A stretch of DNA of 64,000 nucleotides from an uncultured Campylobacter sp. (GTDB taxonomy: Bacteria > Campylobacterota > Campylobacteria > Campylobacterales > Campylobacteraceae), in assembly GCF_937959485.1 (NCBI RefSeq), contig NZ_CALGPY010000005.1, positions 186,001-250,000 of the forward strand, written 5' to 3'. The notes under the pieces were generated by a model that saw only the letters and a list, made by a program, of their open reading frames with translations, was not told the origin of the DNA and ran no database searches. Shown here one piece after another: positions 8,523 to 17,211 of this stretch (the stretch's first letter is position 1; every line of letters begins with the position of its first letter). Made by a program: the position numbers and the translations under genes.

Positions 8523-9126
8523 CGGCGCGGCAAATTTTATACAATTTGAGAAATTTTAGGGCGGCGGCTCTTGGCGATAAATTTGGCGGTAAGGCTCTCG
8601 CGGCGGTAAATTTTATCGCCGCTCAGCAGTAAAATTTAACGCTAGGTGACTATGGCAAAATTTAACGTAGCGGCGCGACCAAAATTCTGCGCGGATAAAA
8701 TTTCGAGCAGGTTAAATTTGCGTAAGTTGAAATTCCGCGCGGAGCAAGATTTGCACGAGCTAAATTTTAAAATTTATACGCGAGCGGTAGAGATGAAATT
8801 TATCTCTCGCTTCTGCGCAAATTGAAATTTTAAATTTAGACGCAGGTTTCAGCGGAAGTAAAATTTACCGCTTGCTTCGGCGCGAGTTAGAATTTTAAAA
8901 TTTAACGCCCCACGCGCCGCTGAGTTAAATTTCGCGAGAGCAGAATTCGCGATAGTTAAATTTTGCAATAGTAAAATTTCGCTAGAGCAAATTTACGCAA
9001 TAGCTAAATTTGCAGAGTTAAAATTTTGCCGTTTAAGCGCTGCGCTCCGAATCGCGCAATGGAATTTAGCGGCTAAATTTAGCTGCGCGACTGCGGCTTA
9101 AAATTTTAAAACGCAAAGGGGAAAAT
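8523..9126. other. Long RAATTY-saturated intergenic region
   Basis: About 600 bases without a gene. AAATTT, GAATTT and AAATTC words recur every few tens of bases. Several are nested, for example the palindrome GAATTTTAAAATTT at 8890-8903. A hairpin near 8601-8623 has GCGGCG/CGCCGC arms and an AAATTT-like loop. No promoter stands out. Confidence 0.6.
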
Positions 9127-10059
9127 ATGAAGATCGTATGTTTGGATGCCGCGACGCTTGGAGGCGATGCCGATCTTAGCGAGATCGCGAGCTTGGGCGA
9201 GTTTGAAAGCTACGAGATGACAGGGCCCGCACAAACCGCGCAGCGCCTAGCCGGCGCGGGTATCGTCATAACCAACAAAGTCTTAATCACGGATGAGATC
9301 ATGGCGCAAACCGCGCTTAAGCTGATCTGCGTCAGCGCCACGGGCACGAATAACATCGACATGCAGGCCGCGCAGGCTCGCGGCATCGCGGTGAAGAACG
9401 TGGCGGGCTATTCGACGAACAGCGTCGTGCAGCAGACATTCGCGTCGCTGTTTGCGCTAACCAACGCGCTCGGATACTACGCGGATTACGGCAGTAGCGG
9501 CAAATGGTGCGAGAGCGAAATTTTTACTCACATTGACGCGCCCATCAGCGAAATTTACGGCAAAGAATTCGGCGTCATCGGGCTTGGACAGATCGGCGCA
9601 AAGGTCGCCCGCATCGCCGCCGCATTCGGCGCGAACGTGAGATACTACTCCACCAGCGGCGCGAACGATAACGGCGAGTTTGCCAGAGTGAGCTTGGATG
9701 CGCTTTTGAGAGCTTGTGATATCATCTCGATCCACGCTCCGCTAAATGAAAAAACGGCGGGATTGATCGGCGAGGCGGAGCTTGCGAAGATGAAAGAGGG
9801 GGCGATCTTGATGAATTTCGGCCGCGGCGGCATCGTGGATGAGGACGCGCTGGCTCGCGCCGTGGACGAGCGAGGCCTACGCACGGCGCTTGACGTGCTG
9901 CAAACAGAGCCGATGAAGGCGGATCATCCGCTGCTGCGAGTAAAAAATCGCTGCAATGTCATCATCACGCCTCACATAGCATGGGCGAGCATAGAGGCTC
10001 GCAAGCGGCTAATAAAAATGATCGCGCAAAATATTAGAGATTTTATGAGCGGCAAATGA
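9127..10059 (+). CDS. D-2-hydroxyacid dehydrogenase
   Basis: The 310-residue protein is a D-isomer-specific 2-hydroxyacid dehydrogenase. A Rossmann motif (VIGLGQIGAKVARIAAAFG) lies near residues 150-168. The catalytic triad is visible as Arg in FGRGGIVDEDAL, Glu in VLQTEP and His in ITPHIAWAS. It would interconvert a 2-ketoacid and a D-2-hydroxyacid using NAD(P)H; hydroxypyruvate or glyoxylate are common substrates, but specificity cannot be read here. It follows the ATP-grasp gene as in C. jejuni Cj0372-Cj0373. AAAGGGGAAAAT precedes the ATG. Confidence 0.85.
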   Translation: MKIVCLDAATLGGDADLSEIASLGEFESYEMTGPAQTAQRLAGAGIVITNKVLITDEIMAQTALKLICVSATGTNNIDMQAAQARGIAVKNVAGYSTNSVVQQTFASLFALTNALGYYADYGSSGKWCESEIFTHIDAPISEIYGKEFGVIGLGQIGAKVARIAAAFGANVRYYSTSGANDNGEFARVSLDALLRACDIISIHAPLNEKTAGLIGEAELAKMKEGAILMNFGRGGIVDEDALARAVDERGLRTALDVLQTEPMKADHPLLRVKNRCNVIITPHIAWASIEARKRLIKMIAQNIRDFMSGK

Positions 10060-10173
10060 ATGCAGTTAAAACGCCAAAGCAAATTTAACAAAATCAAGAT
10101 GCGACGCAAGGCTTAAAAAGACTCTGCACATAGTATTTCAGAGCGCTACACATAAAATTTTATTAGCTGAAAA

Positions 10174-10189
10174 GAAGCGATACTGCTTC
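10174..10189 (-). terminator. Weak hairpin downstream of PepSY gene
   Basis: GAAGC (10174-10178) and GCTTC (10185-10189) form a five-base stem. On the minus strand the stem is followed by TTTT. It lies past the stop of the minus-strand PepSY gene, in the convergent gap. It is short, so the call is tentative. Confidence 0.3.
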
Positions 10190-10248
10190 GGGTAAAATTT
10201 TAAATTTACCCCGCGAATAAGCTATTTCTCCGCTTTGAATTTATGGAT

Positions 10249-11394
10249 TTATCTTTTCTTGCAAATTCTTTTTATGCTCATCCAAAATCCTGTAACTATA
10301 AAAAATAACACAGAAATCGCCGCTACGCAAAATAAGAACTTGCCCGCCTCGCCGAAGATATAGCCCGAATGCACGCTCAAAACGGCTTTATGTATAGCAA
10401 AAGGGCGCGGCATGGTGCTTTTCGCATCATCATAGCGAGCATGCCGCAAGATGCCCTTTTTAACGTTCACGCTCATCGTATTCATATGCTTTTTGCTCTC
10501 TTCGCCTTTATCAAAATAAAAGATCATAAAATTTTCTCCATCTTTTTGGGCGATAATATTGAAGAATTCGTAGTTTTCACCGCGTTCGCGCTTAAAAATA
10601 TCAAGTGCCGTCTGCAAATTTAAAATTTTATCTTCATCCTCGAGCGAAAATCCTCGCACTTCGGTAAAACTCGTTTTTCTAAAAATTTCCTTTTCCCCTA
10701 GCGCTCTGTTGGTGATTTTGGCTATCCAATCATACGACCAATAAAGCCCGCTAGCGCTTATCGTAAGCAAAACAGGTAGCAGCAAAACTCCGACCACGCC
10801 GTGCAAGCTATATAAAAACGTGTAACCTCTCGCTTTAAAATTTATCCTAAATGCGCGTAAAATCTTTCCTCTAAAACTAGGATAATAGATCACCACGCCT
10901 GAAATTAAGACCAAAATAAACATAACCGTGCTAAGCGCCACGATATTTTTGCCTATTAGCCGCAGAGTTTCGTTTTTGCTTAGCCCAAATCCCAGATTAG
11001 TATGTAGATTTAGCGCTACGCCGATAAACGTATCGCCTATATTTTCCGAAGTAATTTCGCCGTTATAAGGATCTATAAAATATGATTTAAACTCGCCGCT
11101 AGAATCTGTGCCGGAAAGCCTAATCGCCTCATTTTTATTTTGAGGAATTCTATAATAACTGAGCGTAAAACCGGGCTTAGCTTTTCTGAAAATATTTAAA
11201 ATTTCGGCGGGTTCGAGGGCATCTTTTCCGCTCGGGCTCACGAAAGATTTGCTTTGATTTAACGCATCTATAATCTCATCATGATACGAGATAATAGCGC
11301 CGCTAAGGGCTACGATTAAGATTGGCACGCAACACATAAGCGTCAAAACAAGATGGACGTTGAACCAAAATTTTTTCCTTTTTAGAATCGCCAT
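10249..11394 (-). CDS. PepSY-associated TM-helix membrane protein
   Basis: The 381-residue protein has the layout of PepSY-TM iron-uptake accessory proteins. There is a first helix near residues 14-38 (ending in ISYHDE), a periplasmic PepSY-like region with a conserved YRIPQ..., helices near 150-175 and 195-220, a second periplasmic domain, and a last helix near 350-375. Such proteins commonly sit beside siderophore receptors and are thought to help reduce or release iron at the inner membrane. It starts 49 bases after the TonB receptor gene on the same strand, so both are probably one operon. AAGGAAAT precedes the ATG. Confidence 0.8.
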   Translation of the reverse strand: MAILKRKKFWFNVHLVLTLMCCVPILIVALSGAIISYHDEIIDALNQSKSFVSPSGKDALEPAEILNIFRKAKPGFTLSYYRIPQNKNEAIRLSGTDSSGEFKSYFIDPYNGEITSENIGDTFIGVALNLHTNLGFGLSKNETLRLIGKNIVALSTVMFILVLISGVVIYYPSFRGKILRAFRINFKARGYTFLYSLHGVVGVLLLPVLLTISASGLYWSYDWIAKITNRALGEKEIFRKTSFTEVRGFSLEDEDKILNLQTALDIFKRERGENYEFFNIIAQKDGENFMIFYFDKGEESKKHMNTMSVNVKKGILRHARYDDAKSTMPRPFAIHKAVLSVHSGYIFGEAGKFLFCVAAISVLFFIVTGFWMSIKRICKKR

Positions 11395-11443
11395 TAATTT
11401 CCTTAAATTTTAAATCCGCGGACGAAATTTATGCGCTGCGAAT

Positions 11444-13414
11444 TTAAAAGTTCACGTTAAATCCAACCTGCGCCTTCATCCCGTCTACGACCATCATTTG
11501 ATAATTTCCCGAGCGCGTTAGTACGAATTCGTTGAATATGTTATAAAGCGTAAAATTTAAACTTGCGTCTTTTGTGAGCTTATAGCTCGCGCCCAGATCA
11601 AAAAGCGTGTATGAGCGGATATCCTCATCGTAGCTTAGGCTATCGCGCGTCCTACTATAATAATTTATTTGCGACCATAAGTTTAGCTTGGAGCTTACGT
11701 CGTAATCAAATCCTAGCTTTACCGAATGGATTGGAAAATTATTTAAGGTTTTGCCCTTCTCGCTACCCGTTTTTTGCTCGGATTTCGTATAGGCGTAGTT
11801 TGCATGCAGCTTCAAATTATCTAAAATTTGATAATCGCTACTTAGCTCTAGACCCCTAACCTCAGCTTCTCCGATATTTATAGTGTCCCAAATACCGCGT
11901 CTGTAAGTTTTGCCGTTATGCACGCAAGGATTTCCCGGTCTTGGACGGCAAATTAATTTCGTAGAAATTCCATCTTTGATTTTGGTATAAAACGCAGTAG
12001 CGCTAAAGTTAAATTTATCGTTATCGTCGTAAGAAAACCCGCCTTCGTAGCTTATGCTGCTTTCAGGCTTTAAAGAGCTTCTGCCTATCTGCGCTCCTTG
12101 TCCTCCTGCAAACGGCAAGGCAAGGCCCTCGCTACGCTGCTTAATATCCGGAGTTGAATATCCCGTCGAAACGCCGCCTTTAATAGAAAAACTTTCGTTT
12201 AAACGATAAACGGCATAAGCGCGCGGCGATATATGGCCGCCATAGTCCTTATCGCGGTTATATCTGATTCCGCCGGTTAGTGTTAAATCGTCAGTTAGAT
12301 AAAAATCATCCTCGCCGTAGATCGAATAATCCCATCTTTTGACATTTGCCTCATCTGCGGTAGTAGCGGCTTCGTTTAATCTCTCGCTTCGGTATTGCAC
12401 GCCCAAACTCAAAGCATTTGAATCGAAAAAATATGAGCCTTTAGAATTTAGCGTAGTCGTTCTAAGACGCAGATCCTGGGCGCCGCTTTCTTTCATGCTA
12501 TCGTAGTTTGCATAGCTATCTATCATAAACTTATCGTATTTTCCCTGATGAGACAGGCTTGCGGTGTAGCCTTTCATATCCTCTTTCGCAATATCGTTAT
12601 TGCCTCCCGAGGTTGTTCGCGTACGCCCGTATGTACGCCTAAATTTATTATTTACTTTACGATAATCAAGCGTTACCTCATCATTTTGCGTTACGTTATA
12701 CATCAGTTTTGCGCCTATATTCGTCTCTTCATTGTTTCTATTCGCATAAGGCTCTTTATCCTCTATCTTTTCAAAAAATCTGCCGTAAAGTGCGATACCT
12801 AGCACGTCTGGGACAATTGCTCCGTTTAGATAAAAACCCGTTTGATAATCACCTTTTATTTGCGATTTTTTAGCAAAAGTATAGTATCCGTTTACATTGC
12901 CGCTAAGCTCATTTGAAAAGCCCTTGGTGATGATATTTATTACTCCGCCCATAGCGTCGCTGCCGTAAAGCGAGCTCATAGGACCGCGGACGACCTCTAT
13001 GCGCTCTATCGCATTTGCGGGAGGCAAGAAATTCTGACTGCTACCAATACTTCTTAATCCTTTATAAGCGCTATCGCTGGTCGCGGGCTTGCCGTCGATT
13101 AAAATTTTTGTATACTTTTGAGACAGACCTCTTAGGCTTATGCCTTTTCTAGATGCAGCGCCTAGCGTTGCGGTAAAGGCACTCGGCAAATCCTCTACCA
13201 TTGCGGAGATATCTTGATAGTTACGCTTTTGTATCTCTTTTTGCGTAAGAACGGAGATGGAAGCGGGTGCGTCTTGAATATTTTGCCGATAGCCCGTAGC
13301 ACTGACTACGGTAATTTCGCCCAAATTTACACTTTTGCCCTGTTTTTCTATCTCACTCGATATCCCGGCTGTCGCTATAGCAGCAATCAGCGATAATTTA
13401 TATATTGCGCGCAC
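11444..13414 (-). CDS. TonB-dependent siderophore receptor (CfrA/CirA-like)
   Basis: The 656-residue outer-membrane receptor starts at a GTG with an AAAAGGGGC ribosome site. It has a signal peptide, a TonB-box-like GEITVVSATG, a plug domain (DAPASISVLTQKEI; then VRGPMSSLYGSDAMGGVINIITK) and a 22-strand barrel ending in Phe. A cysteine pair in an extracellular loop (CRPRPGNPC) is typical of the FepA/CirA/CfrA branch, which imports catecholate siderophores. Specificity is inferred. An AraC-type regulator is divergent and a PepSY-TM gene follows, a standard iron-uptake locus; no periplasmic permease is next to it. Confidence 0.85.
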   Translation of the reverse strand: MRAIYKLSLIAAIATAGISSEIEKQGKSVNLGEITVVSATGYRQNIQDAPASISVLTQKEIQKRNYQDISAMVEDLPSAFTATLGAASRKGISLRGLSQKYTKILIDGKPATSDSAYKGLRSIGSSQNFLPPANAIERIEVVRGPMSSLYGSDAMGGVINIITKGFSNELSGNVNGYYTFAKKSQIKGDYQTGFYLNGAIVPDVLGIALYGRFFEKIEDKEPYANRNNEETNIGAKLMYNVTQNDEVTLDYRKVNNKFRRTYGRTRTTSGGNNDIAKEDMKGYTASLSHQGKYDKFMIDSYANYDSMKESGAQDLRLRTTTLNSKGSYFFDSNALSLGVQYRSERLNEAATTADEANVKRWDYSIYGEDDFYLTDDLTLTGGIRYNRDKDYGGHISPRAYAVYRLNESFSIKGGVSTGYSTPDIKQRSEGLALPFAGGQGAQIGRSSLKPESSISYEGGFSYDDNDKFNFSATAFYTKIKDGISTKLICRPRPGNPCVHNGKTYRRGIWDTINIGEAEVRGLELSSDYQILDNLKLHANYAYTKSEQKTGSEKGKTLNNFPIHSVKLGFDYDVSSKLNLWSQINYYSRTRDSLSYDEDIRSYTLFDLGASYKLTKDASLNFTLYNIFNEFVLTRSGNYQMMVVDGMKAQVGFNVNF

Positions 13415-13453
13415 AAACGCCCCTTTTCTTATTAAAATTTAAACTCATTTTAC

Positions 13454-13474
13454 TATAATAAGATATGCATTATC
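13454..13474. promoter_or_regulatory. AraC -10 and Fur-like site in divergent promoter
   Basis: The TATAAT at 13454-13459 is a good -10 for the AraC-type gene 65 bases on. Read on the minus strand, 13454-13474 begins GATAATGCATATC and ends ATTATA, close in style to a Fur box (alternating NAT triplets). It sits in the 109-base gap between the divergent receptor and regulator. Fur control is inferred. Confidence 0.45.
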
Positions 13475-13523
13475 AAGAAATACTAAACGGTAGAGGGATT
13501 TTTTTAAACGCTAAAGGGATAAG

Positions 13524-14480
13524 ATGAGTAAAGAGATAAGTTTAGATGATTTTTTGCAAAAAATATCTAACGACATTGAGCCGTCCAAGCAATGCAGGTA
13601 TAGCAAAACCGAGCTTAAAAGCGAAAGTATAAAATTCAACTTTAGCTCTTTTTATACGGGCGGAGAGATAGGATATTATAGCAGCGATATAATTTGCAGA
13701 GATTTTCTTTTGCATCGCCACGAGCGAGGTAGCCGCTATTCATTTTTATTTTTCAATACGGGCGAAAATCCTATCTGCTTCAGATCGGATAAAGATCAAT
13801 TCGTCTTGAATAAAGGTGAGTTTTGGCTCGGAACTATGCAAAGCAAATTGCGTGGCGTTCACGAGCTTGAAAATAAACACTATAAAAGCTCATGCATAGC
13901 GCTTAGCACCGCTTTTGCAAATGAGCTGGGAATTTTAAAAAATTTGAATTTAGATCAAGCCGTTTGCATGAAGAAATTTAAAACAAGCGCCGTGCAAAAT
14001 ATCATCCTTAAAGAAATCGAAAATGCCGCGATATACGACGGCAAAATGCGCGAAATTTTTATGGAAAGTAAAATTTTAGAGATGCTTTATAGAAGTTTTT
14101 ATAAATTTAATGAGCCCCAAAATGCGCTTAGCCTTGATGAAAATCGCATAAAAACAGTTCAAAAAGCAAAGAAAATATTACTTGAAAATATGCAAAACCC
14201 ACCTAGCATTAAGGAGCTCGCTCGTCTTTGTGCCACGAATGAATTTGCACTAAAAAGGGATTTTAAAGCATATTTTGGCATGACCATTTATGCGATGTTG
14301 ACAAATGAGCGGCTTGGAATTGCAAAAGAGCTATTAAGTCTAGATCAAATCAGCGTAAACGAAGCTGCTAAAATGGTCGGATACAATAATTTATCGCATT
14401 TTTCTAAAATTTTTAGGGCTAAATTTAATATACTGCCGACGCAACTGAAAAAGGATATAAAATTTTACTACTCGGATTAG
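13524..14480 (+). CDS. AraC-family transcriptional regulator
   Basis: The 318-residue protein has a C-terminal AraC double helix-turn-helix (about residues 215-315). The first HTH is in SIKELARLCATNEFALKRDFKAYFG and the second in VNEAAKMVGYNNLSHFSKIFRAKF. The N-terminal 200 residues form a ligand-sensing domain without a clear family name. It is divergent from the TonB receptor, an arrangement like the PchR-type regulators that activate siderophore receptors when the siderophore is present. The ATG has AAAGGGATAAG upstream. The specific ligand is not known. Confidence 0.85.
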   Translation: MSKEISLDDFLQKISNDIEPSKQCRYSKTELKSESIKFNFSSFYTGGEIGYYSSDIICRDFLLHRHERGSRYSFLFFNTGENPICFRSDKDQFVLNKGEFWLGTMQSKLRGVHELENKHYKSSCIALSTAFANELGILKNLNLDQAVCMKKFKTSAVQNIILKEIENAAIYDGKMREIFMESKILEMLYRSFYKFNEPQNALSLDENRIKTVQKAKKILLENMQNPPSIKELARLCATNEFALKRDFKAYFGMTIYAMLTNERLGIAKELLSLDQISVNEAAKMVGYNNLSHFSKIFRAKFNILPTQLKKDIKFYYSD

Positions 14481-14625
14481 AATTTTGCGCGACCGACTAT
14501 CTTTTAGAAGCCACATTCTTTCGCAACCGCATATCAAAATCTCATAAAATTCTATATCGCAACCAAGCCCGCAAAAATACGGAATTTAAATTATAAATGC
14601 CGCCGAAGCCTTGACGGCAAAAACG

Positions 14626-14648
14626 AGCTGCGATCAAATATCGCAGCT
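14626..14648 (-). terminator. Rho-independent terminator of binding-protein operon
   Basis: The arms AGCTGCGA (14626-14633) and TCGCAGCT (14641-14648) pair perfectly around a seven-base loop. On the minus strand the stem is followed by CGTTTTTG, the classical terminator shape, just past the last binding-protein gene. It is nested inside a second pair of arms, CCTTGACG (14609-14616) and CGTCAAGG (14664-14671). Confidence 0.75.
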
Positions 14649-14700
14649 GCGTGTATGTTTGGACGTCAAGGGGCGCCTTAAAATTTTAGATGCATCTAAA

Positions 14701-15504
14701 TTAAAACAGGCTATAAACCTCATCGAGCGTGAAGTGCTTTTTATCGATCTTACCGCCGTAGTATGGCTTGATATCCTCGTCAAAAGCCTTATGGAAAAAT
14801 TTCGCTTTATACATTTTTACCAGGCTGCTATTGACCGCATCAAGCAGCTCGGTATTGCCCTTAGATAGGGCGACGGCGATATAATCTACCTTGCCAAGGT
14901 TGATGATTTTTGCATCAAGCGCGGCATCGTTTCTAGCGTATCCGAGCACGACCGTGTTATCGTCGGCAAAGCCTATGCCCTCGCCAGCCTTTAGTCTGGC
15001 GACGCATTCATTCGCATCGGCACATGTCGCAATCTCATAGCCCGCGTTTTTGAAGTGCTCCTCGGCGGTTGTGCCTTTAACGCTTAGGATTTTTTTATGC
15101 GCGATCTGATCGATTCTTGAAATATTATCGTCCTTGCGGCTTAGCACGCCAATTTGCACTGAATAATACGGGTAAGAAAAATCGACTTTCTGAACGCGAT
15201 CTTTTGTGACGGTAAGCTTGGATATGATGAGATCTACTTTGTTTTGCTCCAGTGAAGGAACGCGATCTTTAGATGCTACGGCGATAAAGTCGATTTTGAT
15301 CTTTTTATTGCCAAATAGATTTTTGACTAACTCATTTGCCAAATCAACCTCAAAGCCCTTTAGCGTGCCGTTATCATCGAAGCTAAACGGAGGCTGGGAA
15401 TCTTGCAAGCCTATGCGAATTTCGCCTGCTTGCTTGATATCTGCTAGGGAATTAGCGCAAAGCGCGCCAGCACCCAGCAAAATACTTAGTAGAATTTTTT
15501 TCAT
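14701..15504 (-). CDS. Periplasmic amino-acid-binding protein, paralog 4
   Basis: The 267-residue solute-binding protein (SBP family 3, polar amino acids) is the last of four tandem copies. Its signal peptide lacks a clear lipobox (...GALCANS), so it is probably soluble in the periplasm. Visible SBP marks are GEIRIGLQDSQPPFSF, KGFEVDLANEL, VDLIISKLTVTKDRVQKVDFSYPY and IGVLSRKDD with the ligand Arg. A C-x5-C pair (CADANEC) is shared by all four paralogs and may form a disulfide. Ligand is unknown; PEB1/CjaA-type proteins bind Asp/Glu or Cys. AAAGGACAAAAT precedes the ATG. No permease or ATPase gene is near. Confidence 0.85.
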   Translation of the reverse strand: MKKILLSILLGAGALCANSLADIKQAGEIRIGLQDSQPPFSFDDNGTLKGFEVDLANELVKNLFGNKKIKIDFIAVASKDRVPSLEQNKVDLIISKLTVTKDRVQKVDFSYPYYSVQIGVLSRKDDNISRIDQIAHKKILSVKGTTAEEHFKNAGYEIATCADANECVARLKAGEGIGFADDNTVVLGYARNDAALDAKIINLGKVDYIAVALSKGNTELLDAVNSSLVKMYKAKFFHKAFDEDIKPYYGGKIDKKHFTLDEVYSLF

Positions 15505-15519
15505 ATTTTGTCCTTTGAA

Positions 15520-16323
15520 TTAAAACATTTTATAAAGATCATCTAACAAGAAATATTTTTTCTCAGCCTTTCCCTTGTAAAAAGGATCGATGCTGTCGTT
15601 AAAAATTTTCTTGAAAAAGCCATTTTTGCTGAGCTTGACAAGCCCGTCGTTTAAGGCGTTTAGCAAGTCATCGTTGCCTTTTTGCACCGCGATAGCTAAA
15701 AAGTCCGACGTACCTAAATTCTTGATATTTACCTCTACCTTGCGATCTACAACCGAATAACCCAAAACTACCATATTATCGTCTGCATAGCCGCTGCCGC
15801 GACCGGATTTTAGCGCGCGGAAACATTCGCTCGAACTAGCGCATGAGATAACCTTAAATCCTTCCTTGCTAAAATAATCAAACGCCGTAGTGCCGGGCTC
15901 TGCTAAAATTTCTTTATCTTGTAAATCGTCTACGGTTTTTATATTATCATCGGTGCGAGTTAGCACGCCGATATTTACGCTAAAGTAAGGGTTTGAAAAA
16001 TCCACTAGCTTCTCGCGCTCTTTCGTAACCGTGATGGCTGCGATATCCAAATCGACCTTGTTATCTTGCACGGCTGTGATACGGTCGTTGCCTAGAGTTA
16101 CAACATATTCGATTTTACCGCCCTTATCGCCGAAAATTTCTTTCACGAGCTCTTCAATAAGCGAAATCTCAAAACCGCTGTATTTGCCGTCCTCGGAGAC
16201 GCTAAGCGGCGGCAGTGAGCCGTCTATCCCAATGCGAATGAGCCCTTTTTCTTTGATCTGCGCTAAAGAGTTAGCAAATAACGAACATGAAGCGATTAAC
16301 AACGCAAATATAATCTTTTTCAT
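15520..16323 (-). CDS. Periplasmic amino-acid-binding protein, paralog 3
   Basis: The 267-residue SBP family 3 protein is closest to the neighbouring copy at 16388. The signal sequence contains IASC at residues 10-13, which fits a lipobox, so it may be a lipoprotein, unlike the outer two paralogs. Core motifs are GLIRIGIDGSLPP, YSGFEISLIEELVKEIFG, VDLDIAAITVTKEREKLVDFSNPYFSVNIGVLTR and GTTAFDYF. The C-x5-C pair is CASSSEC. It sits 15 bases upstream of paralog 4 and 64 bases after paralog 2. Divergence in the loop positions around SLPPLS and CASSS suggests a changed ligand preference; this is inference. Confidence 0.85.
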   Translation of the reverse strand: MKKIIFALLIASCSLFANSLAQIKEKGLIRIGIDGSLPPLSVSEDGKYSGFEISLIEELVKEIFGDKGGKIEYVVTLGNDRITAVQDNKVDLDIAAITVTKEREKLVDFSNPYFSVNIGVLTRTDDNIKTVDDLQDKEILAEPGTTAFDYFSKEGFKVISCASSSECFRALKSGRGSGYADDNMVVLGYSVVDRKVEVNIKNLGTSDFLAIAVQKGNDDLLNALNDGLVKLSKNGFFKKIFNDSIDPFYKGKAEKKYFLLDDLYKMF

Positions 16324-16387
16324 AAAATTCCTTTAAATTTTACTAAAATTTGCCAGCGAATAGAATTCCATCCATCGCCGCTTTAAA

Positions 16388-17191
16388 TCAAAACAAGCTG
16401 TAAAGATCGTCCAGCAAGAAATACTTTTTATCAATGGTGCCTTTATAAAAAGGCTCAATACTCTCATCAAAAATTTTTGTAAAAAACCCCTTTTTACTTA
16501 GCTCAATTAGTCCCGCATTTACCGCGTTAAGCAGCTCAGTATTGCCCTTTTGCACCGCGATGGCCAGGAAGTCCGTCGAGCCTAAATTCTTGATATTTAC
16601 CTCAACCTTGTAATCGACTACAGCGTAAGCAAATACAAGTAGATTATCATCGCCGTATCCGTCGCCCTTGCCCGATTTTAGGTCATTAAAGCATTCATTC
16701 GCGCTCGCACACGGTACTACGTTATAGCCCTGTTTCGTAAAGTAATCAAACACGGTGGTGCCGGGCTGCGCCAGTATAGTCTTTCCGTTTAGATCGGAGA
16801 CCTTTCTGATATTATCGTTGCTACGAGTTAGCACGCCGATATTTACGCTAAAGTATGGATCGGAGAAATCTACCAGCTTCTCGCGCTCTTTCGTAACCGA
16901 GATGAGTGCGATATCCAAATCGACTCTGTTGTCCTGCACCGCTTTTATGCGGTCATCACCTACCGTTACGACATATTCTATCTTGCCGCCTTTATCGCCG
17001 AAAATTTCTTTAACAAGCCCTTCGATTAAGAGTATCTCAAAGCCGCTATATTCGCCGGCTTTAGCGACGCTAAACGGCGGAGACGAGCCATCTATACCGA
17101 TGCGAATAACCCCTTTTTCTTTAATTTGGGCCAAAGTGTTGCTAAGAAGCGAACACGCGGCCAGCATCAATGCCAGGATTATCTTTTTCAT
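16388..17191 (-). CDS. Periplasmic amino-acid-binding protein, paralog 2
   Basis: The 267-residue SBP family 3 protein carries a good lipobox (LAAC, cysteine at residue 13) and is probably membrane-anchored. It shares long identical stretches with paralog 3, such as VDFSDPYFSVNIGVLTR against VDFSNPYFSVNIGVLTR and VEVNIKNLG in both, pointing to a recent duplication. The C-x5-C pair is CASANEC and the C-terminus ends FLLDDLYSLF as in the others. AAAAAGGGGGACGCT precedes the ATG. The start lies 20 bases after paralog 1. Confidence 0.85.
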   Translation of the reverse strand: MKKIILALMLAACSLLSNTLAQIKEKGVIRIGIDGSSPPFSVAKAGEYSGFEILLIEGLVKEIFGDKGGKIEYVVTVGDDRIKAVQDNRVDLDIALISVTKEREKLVDFSDPYFSVNIGVLTRSNDNIRKVSDLNGKTILAQPGTTVFDYFTKQGYNVVPCASANECFNDLKSGKGDGYGDDNLLVFAYAVVDYKVEVNIKNLGSTDFLAIAVQKGNTELLNAVNAGLIELSKKGFFTKIFDESIEPFYKGTIDKKYFLLDDLYSLF

Positions 17192-17211
17192 AGCGTCCCC
17201 CTTTTTAAAAA

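Noticed and set aside
6975..9126. CRISPR array in the repeat-like gaps
   Set aside because: Repeats are short, irregular and palindromic, with no constant spacers and no cas genes.
14611..14868. Plus-strand ORF over the terminator and last binding protein
   Set aside because: Mostly antisense to a clear gene and covers the hairpin; shadow frame.
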